DNA of 64,000 bases, taken from NCBI RefSeq assembly GCF_000003815.2, contig NC_049993.1:8768041-8832040 (forward strand), given 5' to 3'. Position 1 is the first letter of the stretch, and each line of letters starts with the position of its first letter. A program made the position numbers and the translations under genes. Source of the DNA: Branchiostoma floridae. Lineage: Eukaryota; Chordata; Leptocardii; Amphioxiformes; Branchiostomatidae. The notes beneath the pieces were generated by a model. It did not search any database, was not told the origin of the DNA, and worked only from the letters and a program-made list of their open reading frames with translations. This document shows positions 45,111 to 56,262 of the stretch, piece after piece.

Positions 45111-45345
45111 TGTTTTGTTGTACTGTTTGGATTTGTTGTACCGCCACTATGTGATAGTTATGTTAATTAGGTAGTGACGTCACTGTTGTGTGGCGTCAGT
45201 GTCAAGGGTCACGTGGTCGCTCTCTTCCATCATGGCGTGATTGTACTTCACATGTGTGTGAATAAAGCTCCCTTTGAATCGAGTTGCATCGTGCCTCTGA
45301 GTCTCTCATCAGCACCTTCCTGCATCAATGTTGGCGTACTGTGAA
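45111..45345 (+). mobile_element. LTR-like fragment with possible primer-binding site
   Basis: It begins TGTTTTGTTG, contains a promoter-type TGACGTCA (45175) and CACGTG, then AATAAA at 45261. It is followed about 70 bases later by TGGCGTACTGTGAAC at 45332. TGGCG directly after an LTR is how many Ty3/gypsy-type primer-binding sites begin. No gag or pol follows, so at most this is a broken 5' LTR. Neither boundary is secure. Confidence 0.28.
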
Positions 45346-46375
45346 CACGTGTTCTAAAAGGTAACCTGCAACATATAGTTCACCACGGTTATCCGTCAAC
45401 CACTTAACGAGTACTGGTATTAACAAGGCTGTCATTGCTGCAGCTATATGTGACGTAACAATTCATATTAGTATCTTACATAGAAGACAAATGGTAGTAT
45501 TTTTGTGGGTAGCTACTGTAGACAACACACTGTATGGCGCTCTCCTTAGCGCAGAAAGACTGGTAATGATGATAGTTTACAGAATATCCACATATGACTT
45601 ATGCAGCATCGAGTAACAGACAATTTCAGGCACAGGGAAGCGGACTATCTTCGCAAAATATCATACGCACAAACAACAAACAAGTCATAAATGGCAACAT
45701 TGACAAGAAGTTTTTCTCTAAACGCAGAATCCTTTCGACCCTAGCAGACCCATATGACGCAAATAAGACATCTTTCTTCTGTACAATCAGAAGCTATCAC
45801 TGTCAGTATGATAGATTGCAATTTTCCGCAGTGCGAATATTAAAGGGGTACGTTTACTATAGTCTGTTGACAGTCTATTTATATAGCTAATTTAAGAGTC
45901 AGAACTCTTTTTTCAGCGTAGGTGCTTGAATCCCCTTCCGCTGAGAGCATTAGGAACTTTATCTAAAACGGAAAGCCTTAGGGCAGTCAGTGCCTATCAA
46001 CAGAAAGTATGCTATTTCTCAAAGCAATAAACAAGTTTGGGTTCAAGGTAAGGCGCTCGGCGGCTACGCCGATTGCCTGTAGGGGGTTCTTTGGAAAGTT
46101 TTCACAGCTAACAGGGCTGTCAACAAAGGCTTTCATCTTCTCTATGGACGTGTACTTCGTCGTGCCCTGTTGCTAGAGGGCACGACATGCCTGCTGCAAT
46201 TCTGAAGTACATTTGTCCTGTAGTGTTTGTTGTAAATCGTACGTAGGAGTGGATGTGAACTCAACTGACACCTTTGTGATGGTTTTGTTATGCTATGACA
46301 ATTTTCTTTCGGAAGTAACGCAAAAAAGGGTCTTGGAAGGTGCAGCAATACTTCACATGCTGCCTCCACGCCTTA
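45346..46375. other. unannotated sequence with one perfect hairpin
   Basis: A 9-bp perfect stem TCGTGCCCT/AGGGCACGA with an 8-nt loop at 46160-46185. A 98-codon plus frame at 45594-45890 is unrecognised. Confidence 0.5.
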
Positions 46376-46619
46376 AGGTGGTGACTCACTGCACTCGGGG
46401 CACCAGTGCGTCACTGCGGGTTCGAAAGATTACTCAACGAATTGCAGAGATGAAGAACGAATTTGTGCTACTTTTGTGTATTTTGTTGTCTTCTTAGTCA
46501 TACTTTTACGTCTTACGCAATATCGAAATTATAAAAAAACGGCGAAAATTACCGCGGTGCCGCAGGGATCGATCCCCGCAGTGCCACACTAATGCCCCAA
46601 GTGCAGTCAGATACCACCT
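46376..46619 (-). mobile_element. PIF/Harbinger-like MITE, copy 3 (244 bp)
   Basis: The interior is in the opposite orientation to copies 1 and 2 (TTGTGTATTTTGTTGTC on the plus strand). TIRs AGGTGGTGACTCACTGCAC and inverse are flanked by TTA on both sides (46373-46375 and 46620-46622), a perfect TWA target duplication. Exactly the same length as copy 1. Confidence 0.87.
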
Positions 46620-46622
46620 TTA

Positions 46623-49600
46623 GCCACCAAGGTTTCTCTCTGAGAAATATAGCACACCGCGTAAGACCTGACACTTACTGGGCGGTGAGTCGAATTACCT
46701 TTAAAAATTTAGCTGGAACGTTTTCACACCAAGCTGAAGTAAAACCAACTGTAGCGGTAAGAGCCGGATTTAACTGATTTCGTCAGGCAGAAAGGGTGGA
46801 TTTTTACCAGGAGGAGAGAATCATCGGCGTGAAATTACTGATAGTGGGCAGGTTTGTGAGCGGGTAATCTCTGAGAAGTGGGAAGGACAAGTGCCCACCT
46901 GTGAACGGGCTGAATGATGGATGGATGGATTAGGTTGGCGGGGTAGGGCGAAGTTTTCAAATGTTACTTAGGCCATAGCAAGTATATTTCACGGATGACA
47001 TTCTCTGCATTCGCCAAATGTAATGCGACAGCGCGAGTACGAGACTTAAAGAATAAAATATACACGACGCCAGAATAAAATAAACACGATGACTAAATTT
47101 TGAAAAAATTATATAGACCGTAATTTTGTCACAAGAGCTGACACGACAAAACATATGGTATCACAGCCAACAGTTTGAATATCTGTATTCAAGTAGTGCA
47201 CTCTACTGTGGTAGCCTAACATCGCTTACCATTATTTTTCTGTATTACGCAAAGTGCCACTGGTGTGGTAGCCTAAAATCGTTTAGTAAGTTGGCAACTT
47301 TACTCAAAGCTAGCACACTACAACTGCCGAACTAGTTTTACTACTAGAACTTTATCAATGGCTACCTCACCGGTGTCCCTTCTATTAGTACAATTTATCA
47401 AGGCAAACAAATAGGGAACAATTTTATTTCAAAATTCAGGTGAACATCAATGCACTCGCTTATGTCATCCACGAAATGTACCCGCTATGGATTTGCTGGA
47501 CAGAGTGCAGTGGATTTAGGAAGGACGTAATAGATATTATGTGTTGCTTTTAATAGGGATGAAGAAACAATAACTAATATGCCCTTGCCAATAATGCCGT
47601 TTTTCTCACCAACAACAAGCAATGAGAAAATTAGACATCTCGAAGAAGAGAATATAATAATAATTGAATGTAATATCTACAGAATAACACATTAAAGAAT
47701 GATCATTTCTTATTGATAGAACGCTCTAGAAGTAATAGAAGATTTACTTACTTGCTGCAACTCAATTCATACATTATTCTTAATCAGTATCTTCGGTTCA
47801 TTATCTATTCCTAGGCGCAAGGCGTCTAACTGTGTAGTTTTGCTGGCGCTTCACTCAATTTACATTTATTTAATGCAGTGTACTCTGTAACAAACACTGG
47901 AACTAAAAGTTGGAAATGATGAGTGACAAACCAACTACGTTGGGTCTTGTGTAAGAGACATGTTAATAACACACATATCATTTACTTGCATTACTTACCT
48001 GCGTAAGTCCCACTGTTTAGCTGTTAAGAACTTCTACAAAAAAGTACTTACAAACAGGAAATTAGATTGCATGTGGGTGTCAAAATACTTCAACTCAGGG
48101 GAAAACCATCACATTGTGCTTCCTACTTATCGAGCTACAGGAAATGGGCTGCACTGGTTGTAAAGCCATTAATGCATGCACCGTGGGATTTCGGTTCGTC
48201 AATGCTAGATCGTCTGTATGCCATTATTTTTGTTGTTTGATCGTGTAAGAACAGGTGGGCCCTAATATAAATACCACTTAAGGATAACTAAGAAGTCTGA
48301 TACTAGTTTGTCACCTTAATGAATAGGGATCATCTCCGTTGGGGGTACTATTTTTATTGCATTTGTGTGTTTTCACATATAACGCAAGACCAATTCAGTA
48401 TGGATATAATAAATACGAATTTTGCTGGTATGTGGGTAGCTTTAGCTGTTAGTATTTTCAAGTATTGCAACACCAAGCAGGCCAATACCCCTTTCTAAAA
48501 GTAATGTAGTATTGTACATAAACAGCTGATCTGCCGACCGCAATTAAAAGGACTTGATATTTATGGGAGGAACACAGCCGGATTGATTAAGGGAAGAGCT
48601 GAACCGAAGAACTGAATCACACCTTCTAGGCCTATAGCATTAGGAAATTTGCGCAAACTCTCAATATTTCTTGGAGTATAAGATCTTTGTTTGTTTTTTT
48701 TTGTTTTGTCTGTCAAGGTTGGCAGATTATTTATTGTCCACCATGAGGCTAGAATATCCCAACATATCCAGGATTTTTCGTTGAAGCTCTCCCCACTACT
48801 TTCGAGTCGTCAGCTGTCGCATTCAGATGATGCTCCTAAGAAAGAGTTGACTACGACAACGCTGTGGATACCAACACAACATGCCTGCATAGTTCTGCCC
48901 TTTTTGTGCAATCGCAGGTGGTATTATCGACATACGATCTCTGAATCAGATTGCATTTTGTGTTACACCAAATCTGCATCATTCCATTCTATTTCTAGGA
49001 CAGGTGTCTGCCATACACCAACCGTGATCGCCCACGCTTTACACAACGTCATGTAGGTGTTCTTGACGTGATCTTGATTGTCGTTTGGATGGCACGAGGC
49101 AAGATGAAGGTATCAGCTTGTCACTAATAATTCCACACGAACACCCACAGAAAGGGACACCGGTCACTGATTTCGTAACTACTTTTCAAGCGCTGATGCC
49201 GTAGAAAAGCTTGACACAAATCTTATTGGCAGGATGAGCGCGCAAAATGGATGAAGATTACAGGAACATCGATTTGGCTCGGCGACTTGTGGAAATGGCG
49301 CTCATCTAATAAGGGCGTCATTGACTAAATAGCAGCGCTGATAAATCCTGTATTATTGTCCTCACGTAATGGAAAGTCAAATTTACTCTTCGTCACATGG
49401 AACCTCGCTTAAACGACATCTGAGTAAGAAAGGGTCTGACGATTATATCGTGTATCAAAGATTCATAAAGAAAAGTATAGCAGCACATAAAGCGTCAATG
49501 AATAATGTTTGGTAAAGAATATTGAAGTGCGCCATTTCGAAACATCAAAAAAGACATTCTAAACACGCTTATTAACGTCTTTTAATGTTTAGCGAGATCG

Positions 49601-50583
49601 TATTAAAGAAGAATAGAATGTCGAATGAAATTAATTCCAATCAAATGCTACGACTTTTTTTAGCAATTGTAGCAATGCAAGTTGTGGCTCTTTTGATTTA
49701 TTGCACGAGATTGTTTTCTTAGTATTTGTTTTTCATTATTTTTTTTAGAAGATTATTTTTGTTTTTCAGCAACGTTAACAGCCACTGCATGTGCGTGCAT
49801 TGTTGCGGCTAAGACAGAAAGTGTTCAAGTCAAACGTATACATCTCTGAGGAGCCAAAGGGCCTTACTGAATAGACAACAATGTCATGTTGGGAAATGTC
49901 CCCCTAGCAGGCGCTAGCATTGTCCATTTCACATTTCCTGTATTTGAAAACCGGGCTTCGGGCTCAAAATAAACCAAGCTATGATTTATGTTTCCCTAGA
50001 TGGAGTCTACAATGCCAAGGATGCCCCCCTCCCCACGTTCCTTACTGATCGTAGGGTTCCTAGTGAGTGCTGTCCAACGGCTCTAGGCAATCGATATTCC
50101 CTAGTCTATGTGGCCACTGTGTTCCATGAGATAGCTGTTTGTTACCATCTTGCTTGCTCAATCATTATGTTTTTTTTTTCGGTTTGAGTTGAATCGATGG
50201 CCAGGAAGAAGTGTCAATCCAAAACATTTTACTATGGCGTACATCCGAACGTAACATGGGGCTGACCTTTTCTGGCCATTCATTATCAGCACTATTGATA
50301 AAACCTTGTAAGAACTAAGGGCCTGTATGGAAATCTGGAAGATATACACAAACTTAGTGATTGAAGACCATGACAAACGCAAAGTACAATCTGTCTCTCA
50401 TCGTAACGAAGATTTCATATTCATAGCTCGGTATATTGAAGGTAAATTGACCTTAACATTTTCAGTAGTATTTGTGTAACTCAAACAAGAACAACCCCAC
50501 AAGATCAAACGAAGAAATTTACCATGGTTGGATTTCACAAAATAGATTTAAATGAGGCACGCCCTTTGACCTTCCTGACACAT
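46623..50583. other. unannotated sequence with minor repeats
   Basis: GGTAGCCTAAMATCG occurs twice 57 bp apart (47210 and 47267), and four GGAT units lie near 46915-46930. A 121-codon plus frame at 48691-49056 is unrecognised. A good acceptor motif (TTTGTTTTTCAG) precedes 49768, but no donor follows in an open frame. Confidence 0.5.
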
Positions 50584-50852
50584 CCCGGGTGGAGCCAAAT
50601 TTCTGCTCCGCCAGATTTTGGCTCCGTGAGGTAGTGCGCGTGCGTGGAGATGTCGTCAGGGTTAGGGTTAGAGTTAGGCTAAGGGCTAGGGTTAGGGTTG
50701 GGGTTGGGGTTAGGGTTAGGGTCAGGTTAGGGCTGAAACATTACTACGGCCCACGAGCGTGACACATACTCTCCCCCAAGGTATACTGGAACTCCCACAA
50801 GCAGTGCTGGGGCAAATATTTGGCAGGAACAGAAATTTGGCTTGACACCGGG
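50584..50852. mobile_element. TIR element enclosing telomere-like repeats
   Basis: The left end TCCCGGGTGGAGCCAAATTT is mirrored at the right end by AAATTTGGCTTGACACCGGGA (50832-50852). After a one-base shift about 23 of 28 positions pair, including GCCAAATTTCTG. A TTAGGG array lies in the middle. Non-coding. Confidence 0.7.
50659..50733 (+). repeat. interstitial telomere-like (TTAGGG)n array
   Basis: Twelve or so units of GGGTTA/GGGTTG with single-base variants (GAGTTA, GGCTAA, GGGTCA) over 75 bases. Telomeres of deuterostomes are TTAGGG. Degeneracy and position inside a TIR element argue against a recent telomere insertion. Confidence 0.9.
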
Positions 50853-50882
50853 AGGTTTTGTTTGATTACACCAAATTGTATT

Positions 50883-50922
50883 GGGCGCTGTTGGTTGAAA
50901 GTGGGCGCTGTTGGTGGAAAGT
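50883..50922 (+). repeat. 20-bp tandem duplication
   Basis: GGGCGCTGTTGGTTGAAAGT and GGGCGCTGTTGGTGGAAAGT follow one another directly with one mismatch, just outside the telomere-like element. Confidence 0.85.
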
Positions 50923-51234
50923 CGACCTGACTACCTATTTACAGAGCCATGTATGACTGGTCTACACCTTCTCTTCTTGTTTCTTCCGGGGCGCAATGTG
51001 ATTCATGGTGAATGGATAGGATCCTAAAGTGCATTGCTTTGTCCTTAGGGATGGTATGACCTGACCTGATTTACACGAGCGTACTTTCACAGTTATATGT
51101 AAAAATGCCACAGCCTTTCGGTGTTCTTTAATGTAGCAAACACGTTCCATATTTTCTATATATCAACGTCTCCAGCGGATTTCCTCCGCTCCGTCGGTAG
51201 TCACTCGTTCCCAGGTTAAACAGCGATTATGTAG

Positions 51235-51807
51235 TCACGTCACGAAGCCGCTCTCGGTCCCACCATCAGTCTTACGTTCCCTCGGTACGGCGGCAGGTAT
51301 TCCGTCTCCCTCCAGAACGTGCCAAGCGGTGTGCTGACGGCTGCACTGTCCACACCGGGGCACACAGGCTGGCGCCCGCTCTACACTTTCGGGAACTCCG
51401 TCACGTTTCTTCTTGCTGCCGCGGCGCCATGCTTCCTCCTGCCGTGACGTCAGGGTCGTAATGCTATTCACATATTTCTGCGCGATAGTGTAGTGGTGAG
51501 GCAGCGGTACAAGGCAGGGCGGCGGCGCCATCTGAAGAAGCCTTCTCGGATTCAGCTCCGCAATCTTACAATGGCGGAAGAAACGGAGGCACAGTTCTTC
51601 TACCTTTCCTGTAGCTGAGACCTCGGGGTAAAGGTGTTTGCCGTTGTAATCTGTAGAGCATGCTTGTCCGCTGTTGTGATAGTCATAGCCATCATTTAGC
51701 TGTGCTTTATGTTGTTCATTTCCACTCATCGCAAACCTGCAATATCCTTGCCAAATCATAATAACGTCTTGTTCACTCTTAGACACATATTTGTACACCA
51801 TCCACAT
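51235..51807 (-). CDS. 190-codon frame in a GC-rich patch, unknown status
   Basis: Starts at ATG 51807 and stops at 51235. A second ATG (MAPPPCLVPLPHHY) sits where the GC-rich half begins. The C-terminal part is rich in Arg, Glu, Pro and Cys (for example VERAPACVPRCGQC); no domain is recognised. GC-rich DNA has fewer stops, so the length alone is weak evidence. It could include the first exon of a minus-strand gene. Confidence 0.18.
   Translation of the reverse strand: MWMVYKYVSKSEQDVIMIWQGYCRFAMSGNEQHKAQLNDGYDYHNSGQACSTDYNGKHLYPEVSATGKVEELCLRFFRHCKIAELNPRRLLQMAPPPCLVPLPHHYTIAQKYVNSITTLTSRQEEAWRRGSKKKRDGVPESVERAPACVPRCGQCSRQHTAWHVLEGDGIPAAVPRERKTDGGTESGFVT
51240..51560. promoter_or_regulatory. 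CpG-rich patch with a consensus cAMP-response palindrome
   Basis: GC and CpG density is well above the neighbourhood. TGACGTCA at 51445-51452 is the full CRE consensus bound by CREB/ATF factors. The patch contains GCCGCGGCGCCAT, which on the minus strand is an ATG in good context but with a reading frame of only about ten codons. A promoter is possible but no gene is identified. Confidence 0.25.
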
Positions 51808-53975
51808 ATAACGTTGTAATACTGTTAGGTTAAAGCCGTTAGTATGGTCACAAATGCTGTTTTCTTGGACGATTCGACTTTCATTTTATCGATCTGTGCA
51901 TTGAGAATGAGAGCATCCCGTGCAAAATACCTTTACATAAACACGGCAGCCAGAATCGACCTCTGCAGGTATGTAGCTAGCTGAGTGCACTAGTGGTTGT
52001 CATATTGTGTTTAAGTATCAGAATACCGTTGCTCGTAACGCCCTTAGGTGTAGCAGCTGAAATATCCCGTGCTATCTGTCCTAACATCTTCACGCTTCCG
52101 CTATCTGGAACATCACACTCTGTATATATGCATCGCGCAAATGCATCCAAGATAATTTATAATCCGATCGTATCTGCAGCTGGAATGTAGAAGCTGCTTG
52201 GAGCTTATGACATGTTCGCGTGTGCTGTAGCAGGAGATATGTTCGCAAGGACTGCGCCATACGAGGCTCTAAGTGCGTGAACGCATTACCCATCCCTCTC
52301 CATCCCGCACGAGATGCCTCCCCTGTGGGTTCAGGGGTCACTGCGCGGCAAGGCGGCTCCTTTAGATGTTTTGGTCAGGCCCCGTTCTGGACACTCTCAC
52401 GTCAGGCAAGTTTATGGCTCTGTACCGGCGTTATTATCCTGGACGGAGATGGGTACTGACCCCCGGTGACCATAAGAGCCTCGGACACTTTCACTCTCAA
52501 AAGGAACATTCAAGAAACACGTCAGCAACAAATAACAAGTGGCGCGGTATGCCTGTGAAGTCAGAGGCAGTAATAATATCTCTCCTTTGTTGTCAAAGAT
52601 GTACAATGTGTATGTTGCCAGATTCACAGAGCCACTTACGATTCGTTTCGTCTTACGTACTATAGTTAGGTTCGATAGATGGATACAAATATGCATTATA
52701 TAATCTTATTACTTTTTGCAATGAGAATCGTTCGATAAGAAATATCATGATATCTGTTCACAGAAGGGGTTATGTTCAATCGCCTATGAATAGTGGAAAT
52801 AGTCAATTCAAAGACTTGGCTACTATAATTTCCAAATGACTGGTGAATTATCAAAACCCCTTCAACTTTATTCAAACTTCACGGAAGCTCTTGATCTCGG
52901 TATGTATCGATCCTGTCATTACCAGCCTAAATGTGGCATTTGGAGGATCGATCGGAATAAAAGTTGACATTTTTCAAACTAACCCAATTTTCTCCGGCAT
53001 GAGATGTCTGGCGCAGCTGACACCCTCAAACTTTTCCATATCGAGGTGAACTGATTTACTTCACAAAGTTTGACAACAAAAGCTGTAGATTACTGTACAA
53101 TGCCTACTATAGGCACTTTCTACATGTATGTAATGCTGGCAATACATATAGGAGACAAAACAGTAGCTTAGTATACAACTAAAGGTCATTAATTAAACAT
53201 TATGCGATCCACAGTTTTGAATTCTTTCGCTATGAGCCCGAATTCAAATATGGTTACTCTATATCGCTTAATATTCACATTTCAAATAGGATTCGTTTTA
53301 TACTTCCGGAATTCCAGGTTTACCCATCTAACATGGCGGATAATGCTTACGTCACAGTCACATGACCAGAAACACCCTACTCCTTTGATAAAGTTTTAAG
53401 CTGTATATTTTTTTTAAATTCAAAACTTACAACTTAGTTAATTCAATTTTGCTCTATCATAGTCATTTCTCACTCCCATGTTGTTGCAGTTTTATTTGTG
53501 AAAGAGTGTTGAATGATTGAGGTAGTTTACAATGCCAAATGTCGTGGATCTTCCAGATCTGGTCCTGACCTAATTCAGTCATGCTTCAGTTTGGTATGGC
53601 TAAGATCCATGTGAGATGCAATATGAGATAACGCAGCTATAAATCGTGCTAAGCAAAGGGGTGATATTTTTATAGTGAGTGGTAAAAGGTCGTCTTCACT
53701 CACCTTTCTCGAATTATTCTTGGTCGAGAAGATACACAAAAAAGACATTTAAGATCCACGGAACCCATTGTCAGACGGCGCTATGGAGTTAATTGTAATG
53801 TTCAATGTAATTGATTCATATATACACAGTATTCCTCATGTAAAATGAGTTCAAGATTATTGTAATTTCTTTCACATATAGTAAGATCCTTCGCTATCAG
53901 TATACTTCATAGAATTTTAGCTGTGTATCATAACAGCCATATTAATGCGTTCTCTCGTTTCTTGTTGTTTTGCAG
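51808..53975. other. unannotated sequence, no gene seen
   Basis: Overlapping frames up to 99 codons at 52090-52700 on both strands, none recognised. The last 40 bases form a strong polypyrimidine tract leading to the exon candidate. Confidence 0.5.
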
Positions 53976-54014
53976 AACTCATGTTCAAAGATGCCGCAGT
54001 TGGTGACATAGCAG
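53976..54014 (+). CDS. candidate 39-nt internal exon
   Basis: The segment lies between an excellent 3' splice site (long T/C tract ending TTGTTGTTTTGCAG, with TATTAAT as a possible branch point about 30 bases upstream) and an excellent donor (GCAG then GTAAGG). It is 39 nt, divisible by three. Only one frame is open: two bases, then CTC ATG TTC and so on, giving LMFKDAAVGDIA, then one base. Both introns would therefore be phase 1, and skipping the exon would keep frame. Symmetric 1-1 exons are common in extracellular modular proteins. I do not recognise the peptide, and the partner exons lie outside or are unseen. Confidence 0.4.
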
Positions 54015-56206
54015 GTAAGGAAACCAATAACAACAAAACTAGCAAAACTACAGCTTATTTATAGCATGCAATGTATGTTGAATGCCCTGTTGTGATACAA
54101 TTGTGCCGAACGAATACTATGAACTGGCAAAGTTTATTCTTTATCTGGCTACAGACTTTGTGACCACGAAAACGCTTTTAACTGACCTATCCTTGTCCAC
54201 CGATACTAAAGCAGCAAGCTTGGCTCTCATTACCGTTACATTGATGATATAGCAGAAGTAGTCAAATTGCAGTTCTCGCGCTATGTCTCTTGTCACAGGG
54301 ACCGTATCGTTCCGTCCTTGGCTTCTAATTTCCCTAGTCTATTATTAGCAGAGACCGTAAAGGTCCTTTTCACGCTAGTATAGGCTTCATCCCTGTGGAA
54401 ATCGACCAATAGTCATTCCAATTACCCCCGGCAGGGCCGGTCCGGAGAGCGATTGCCGTCCGTGCCTCTGCCTCTCTCTCTTATCTGTTCGTCTAGCGCC
54501 ATCTTCCTCCGGGCAGACTGTAGAAATGAGGTTTTCCAAGGCCTATTGATTAGATCGCATCGCAAGGCGGACCTCGCCCTCATTCGTCTTGCCTCGGGAT
54601 GTCTCAGAGCTAGTTTACAAACGGTCCTGGTCGGTGCTTCATTACGCGAATGAGTTTTTCCAGTATTAGCTAATCAACGTGTCCGGGTATACTGGACATA
54701 ACTGTTCTTTTTCGAAACATGATCTTGCAAACAGCCATTAACGCGTTCGCATCCACTGCAAGATTAAAACGGCTTACAGCGTAATCTGTTCTTCCTTTCT
54801 TATTAATGAGACGGATAATGTAACACTGCAGTGACGTATGTGAGCAAGATTATGCAAAGCTCAACCACTTGTTGCAAAATACGCATTATCAAAAGACCGG
54901 GAGGGATTGCGTGAGGGGAGGGGCGTGTTCTCAATGTTGCATTACATATAACTTTATTGAACAACAATTTTACGAGGTACAAAGTATGGCATCTACATAA
55001 CTACAGTTCTATAGCTTAACTTAAGGCTTATCTAACTAATACAGGAGTTGTAGTATGAGATAAGTTTCTTACATTCATTGGACGCTTTTACAGTCATTTG
55101 AGGAATTTCTACATGAGTTATGGTGACGTCCCATCAAGTCACCGTGCCCCAACAAAAGGTGTACTAGTTAACAATAAATACACAATTATTATTTTGTTAA
55201 CAATAGCGGAAAATGTTATCTGTGAAACTAAGAAAGTCATATTCTAGGTTTTCAGAAGGATTTCTATGCCCTGTTTTTCAGCAATTCATGTACCTCACCG
55301 TTCAGAATTGCTGTGTCATACGTGCAGAAGATACGACCTTAAAGTATTGGGGGTATCTAAGTAATAGGGCGGGGGAGGAAATGTCGAAACAAGTTGGCGT
55401 AAAAGTTATCCACTTCAGCCGAAACTAAGTACCTATCAGAGATCAGTGTACTATAACTATGCCCAACGGTGTCATCGGCTTCCCTTCATCCCTGTTGTCT
55501 CCCACCATTCCAATTAAATGGCGTCATGTCGACTAAATCAACACCTCCAGATAACCGTTCTCTTTTGGCTTGGTGTCCCACCGAGACATGGACGTGCGTA
55601 GTTCCTCGCTCATGAAATTCTTCTCTATTTGAAATCCCACTGCCTCGTTTCTGTCTCATATTGCCTCAAGAACACGAGTAGAAAGAAATGGTATGTATTT
55701 GCTTTTAATCCTCCACTCTTAGATGTGCTGAAAAAGTTACGTATACCGAATTCTTTCCTTTTAAAATATTATTTACAAAATGATCCTCTGGACTGTATGT
55801 TCCAACGTTGTCTGTGGTTTTGCCATTGCATGTACGCCAGTCCCTTGTGGATAGCCTTTCTAAAGATGCACAGGTCCCTCTGCGTATACCCCTGACAGCA
55901 ATGAAAACACTGGATAGACCTGTAAAATTTTAGAATAGCGTTGAGGAGTCCCGGTAATCCTGTATATGGAAGCTGCATTAACGTTATCTCATGTCACGTG
56001 GCCTGCCGTGACGTCAGTACAGTCGTGTTGCCCTTCTGTGCGACATGTTACATGGTGTTGAACACACGTCATAGTTGGTGTAGGGATGACAGCATTAAAC
56101 TTTAATTCGATCTTCACAACTTTTGTGTCACAGAATATGAAACATACATACCTTCGCCGAGAAGATGATGTCTTTCTAGGTAGCGTGTGTATGTTTGCAT
56201 GTACAA
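54015..56206. other. unannotated sequence with a GC-richer patch
   Basis: A GC-richer block at 54425-54660 contains ATTGATTAGATCGCATC, a homeodomain/PBC-type motif. A TGACGTCA is at 56009. No gene seen. Confidence 0.45.
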
Positions 56207-56262
56207 ATGTATGTATTATGTATGTATGCATGTATGCATGTATGTATGTATGTAGGTAGGTG
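56207..56262 (+). repeat. (ATGT)n microsatellite
   Basis: About 13 TATG/ATGT units with GCATG variants, decaying into GTAGGTAGG. Confidence 0.92.
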
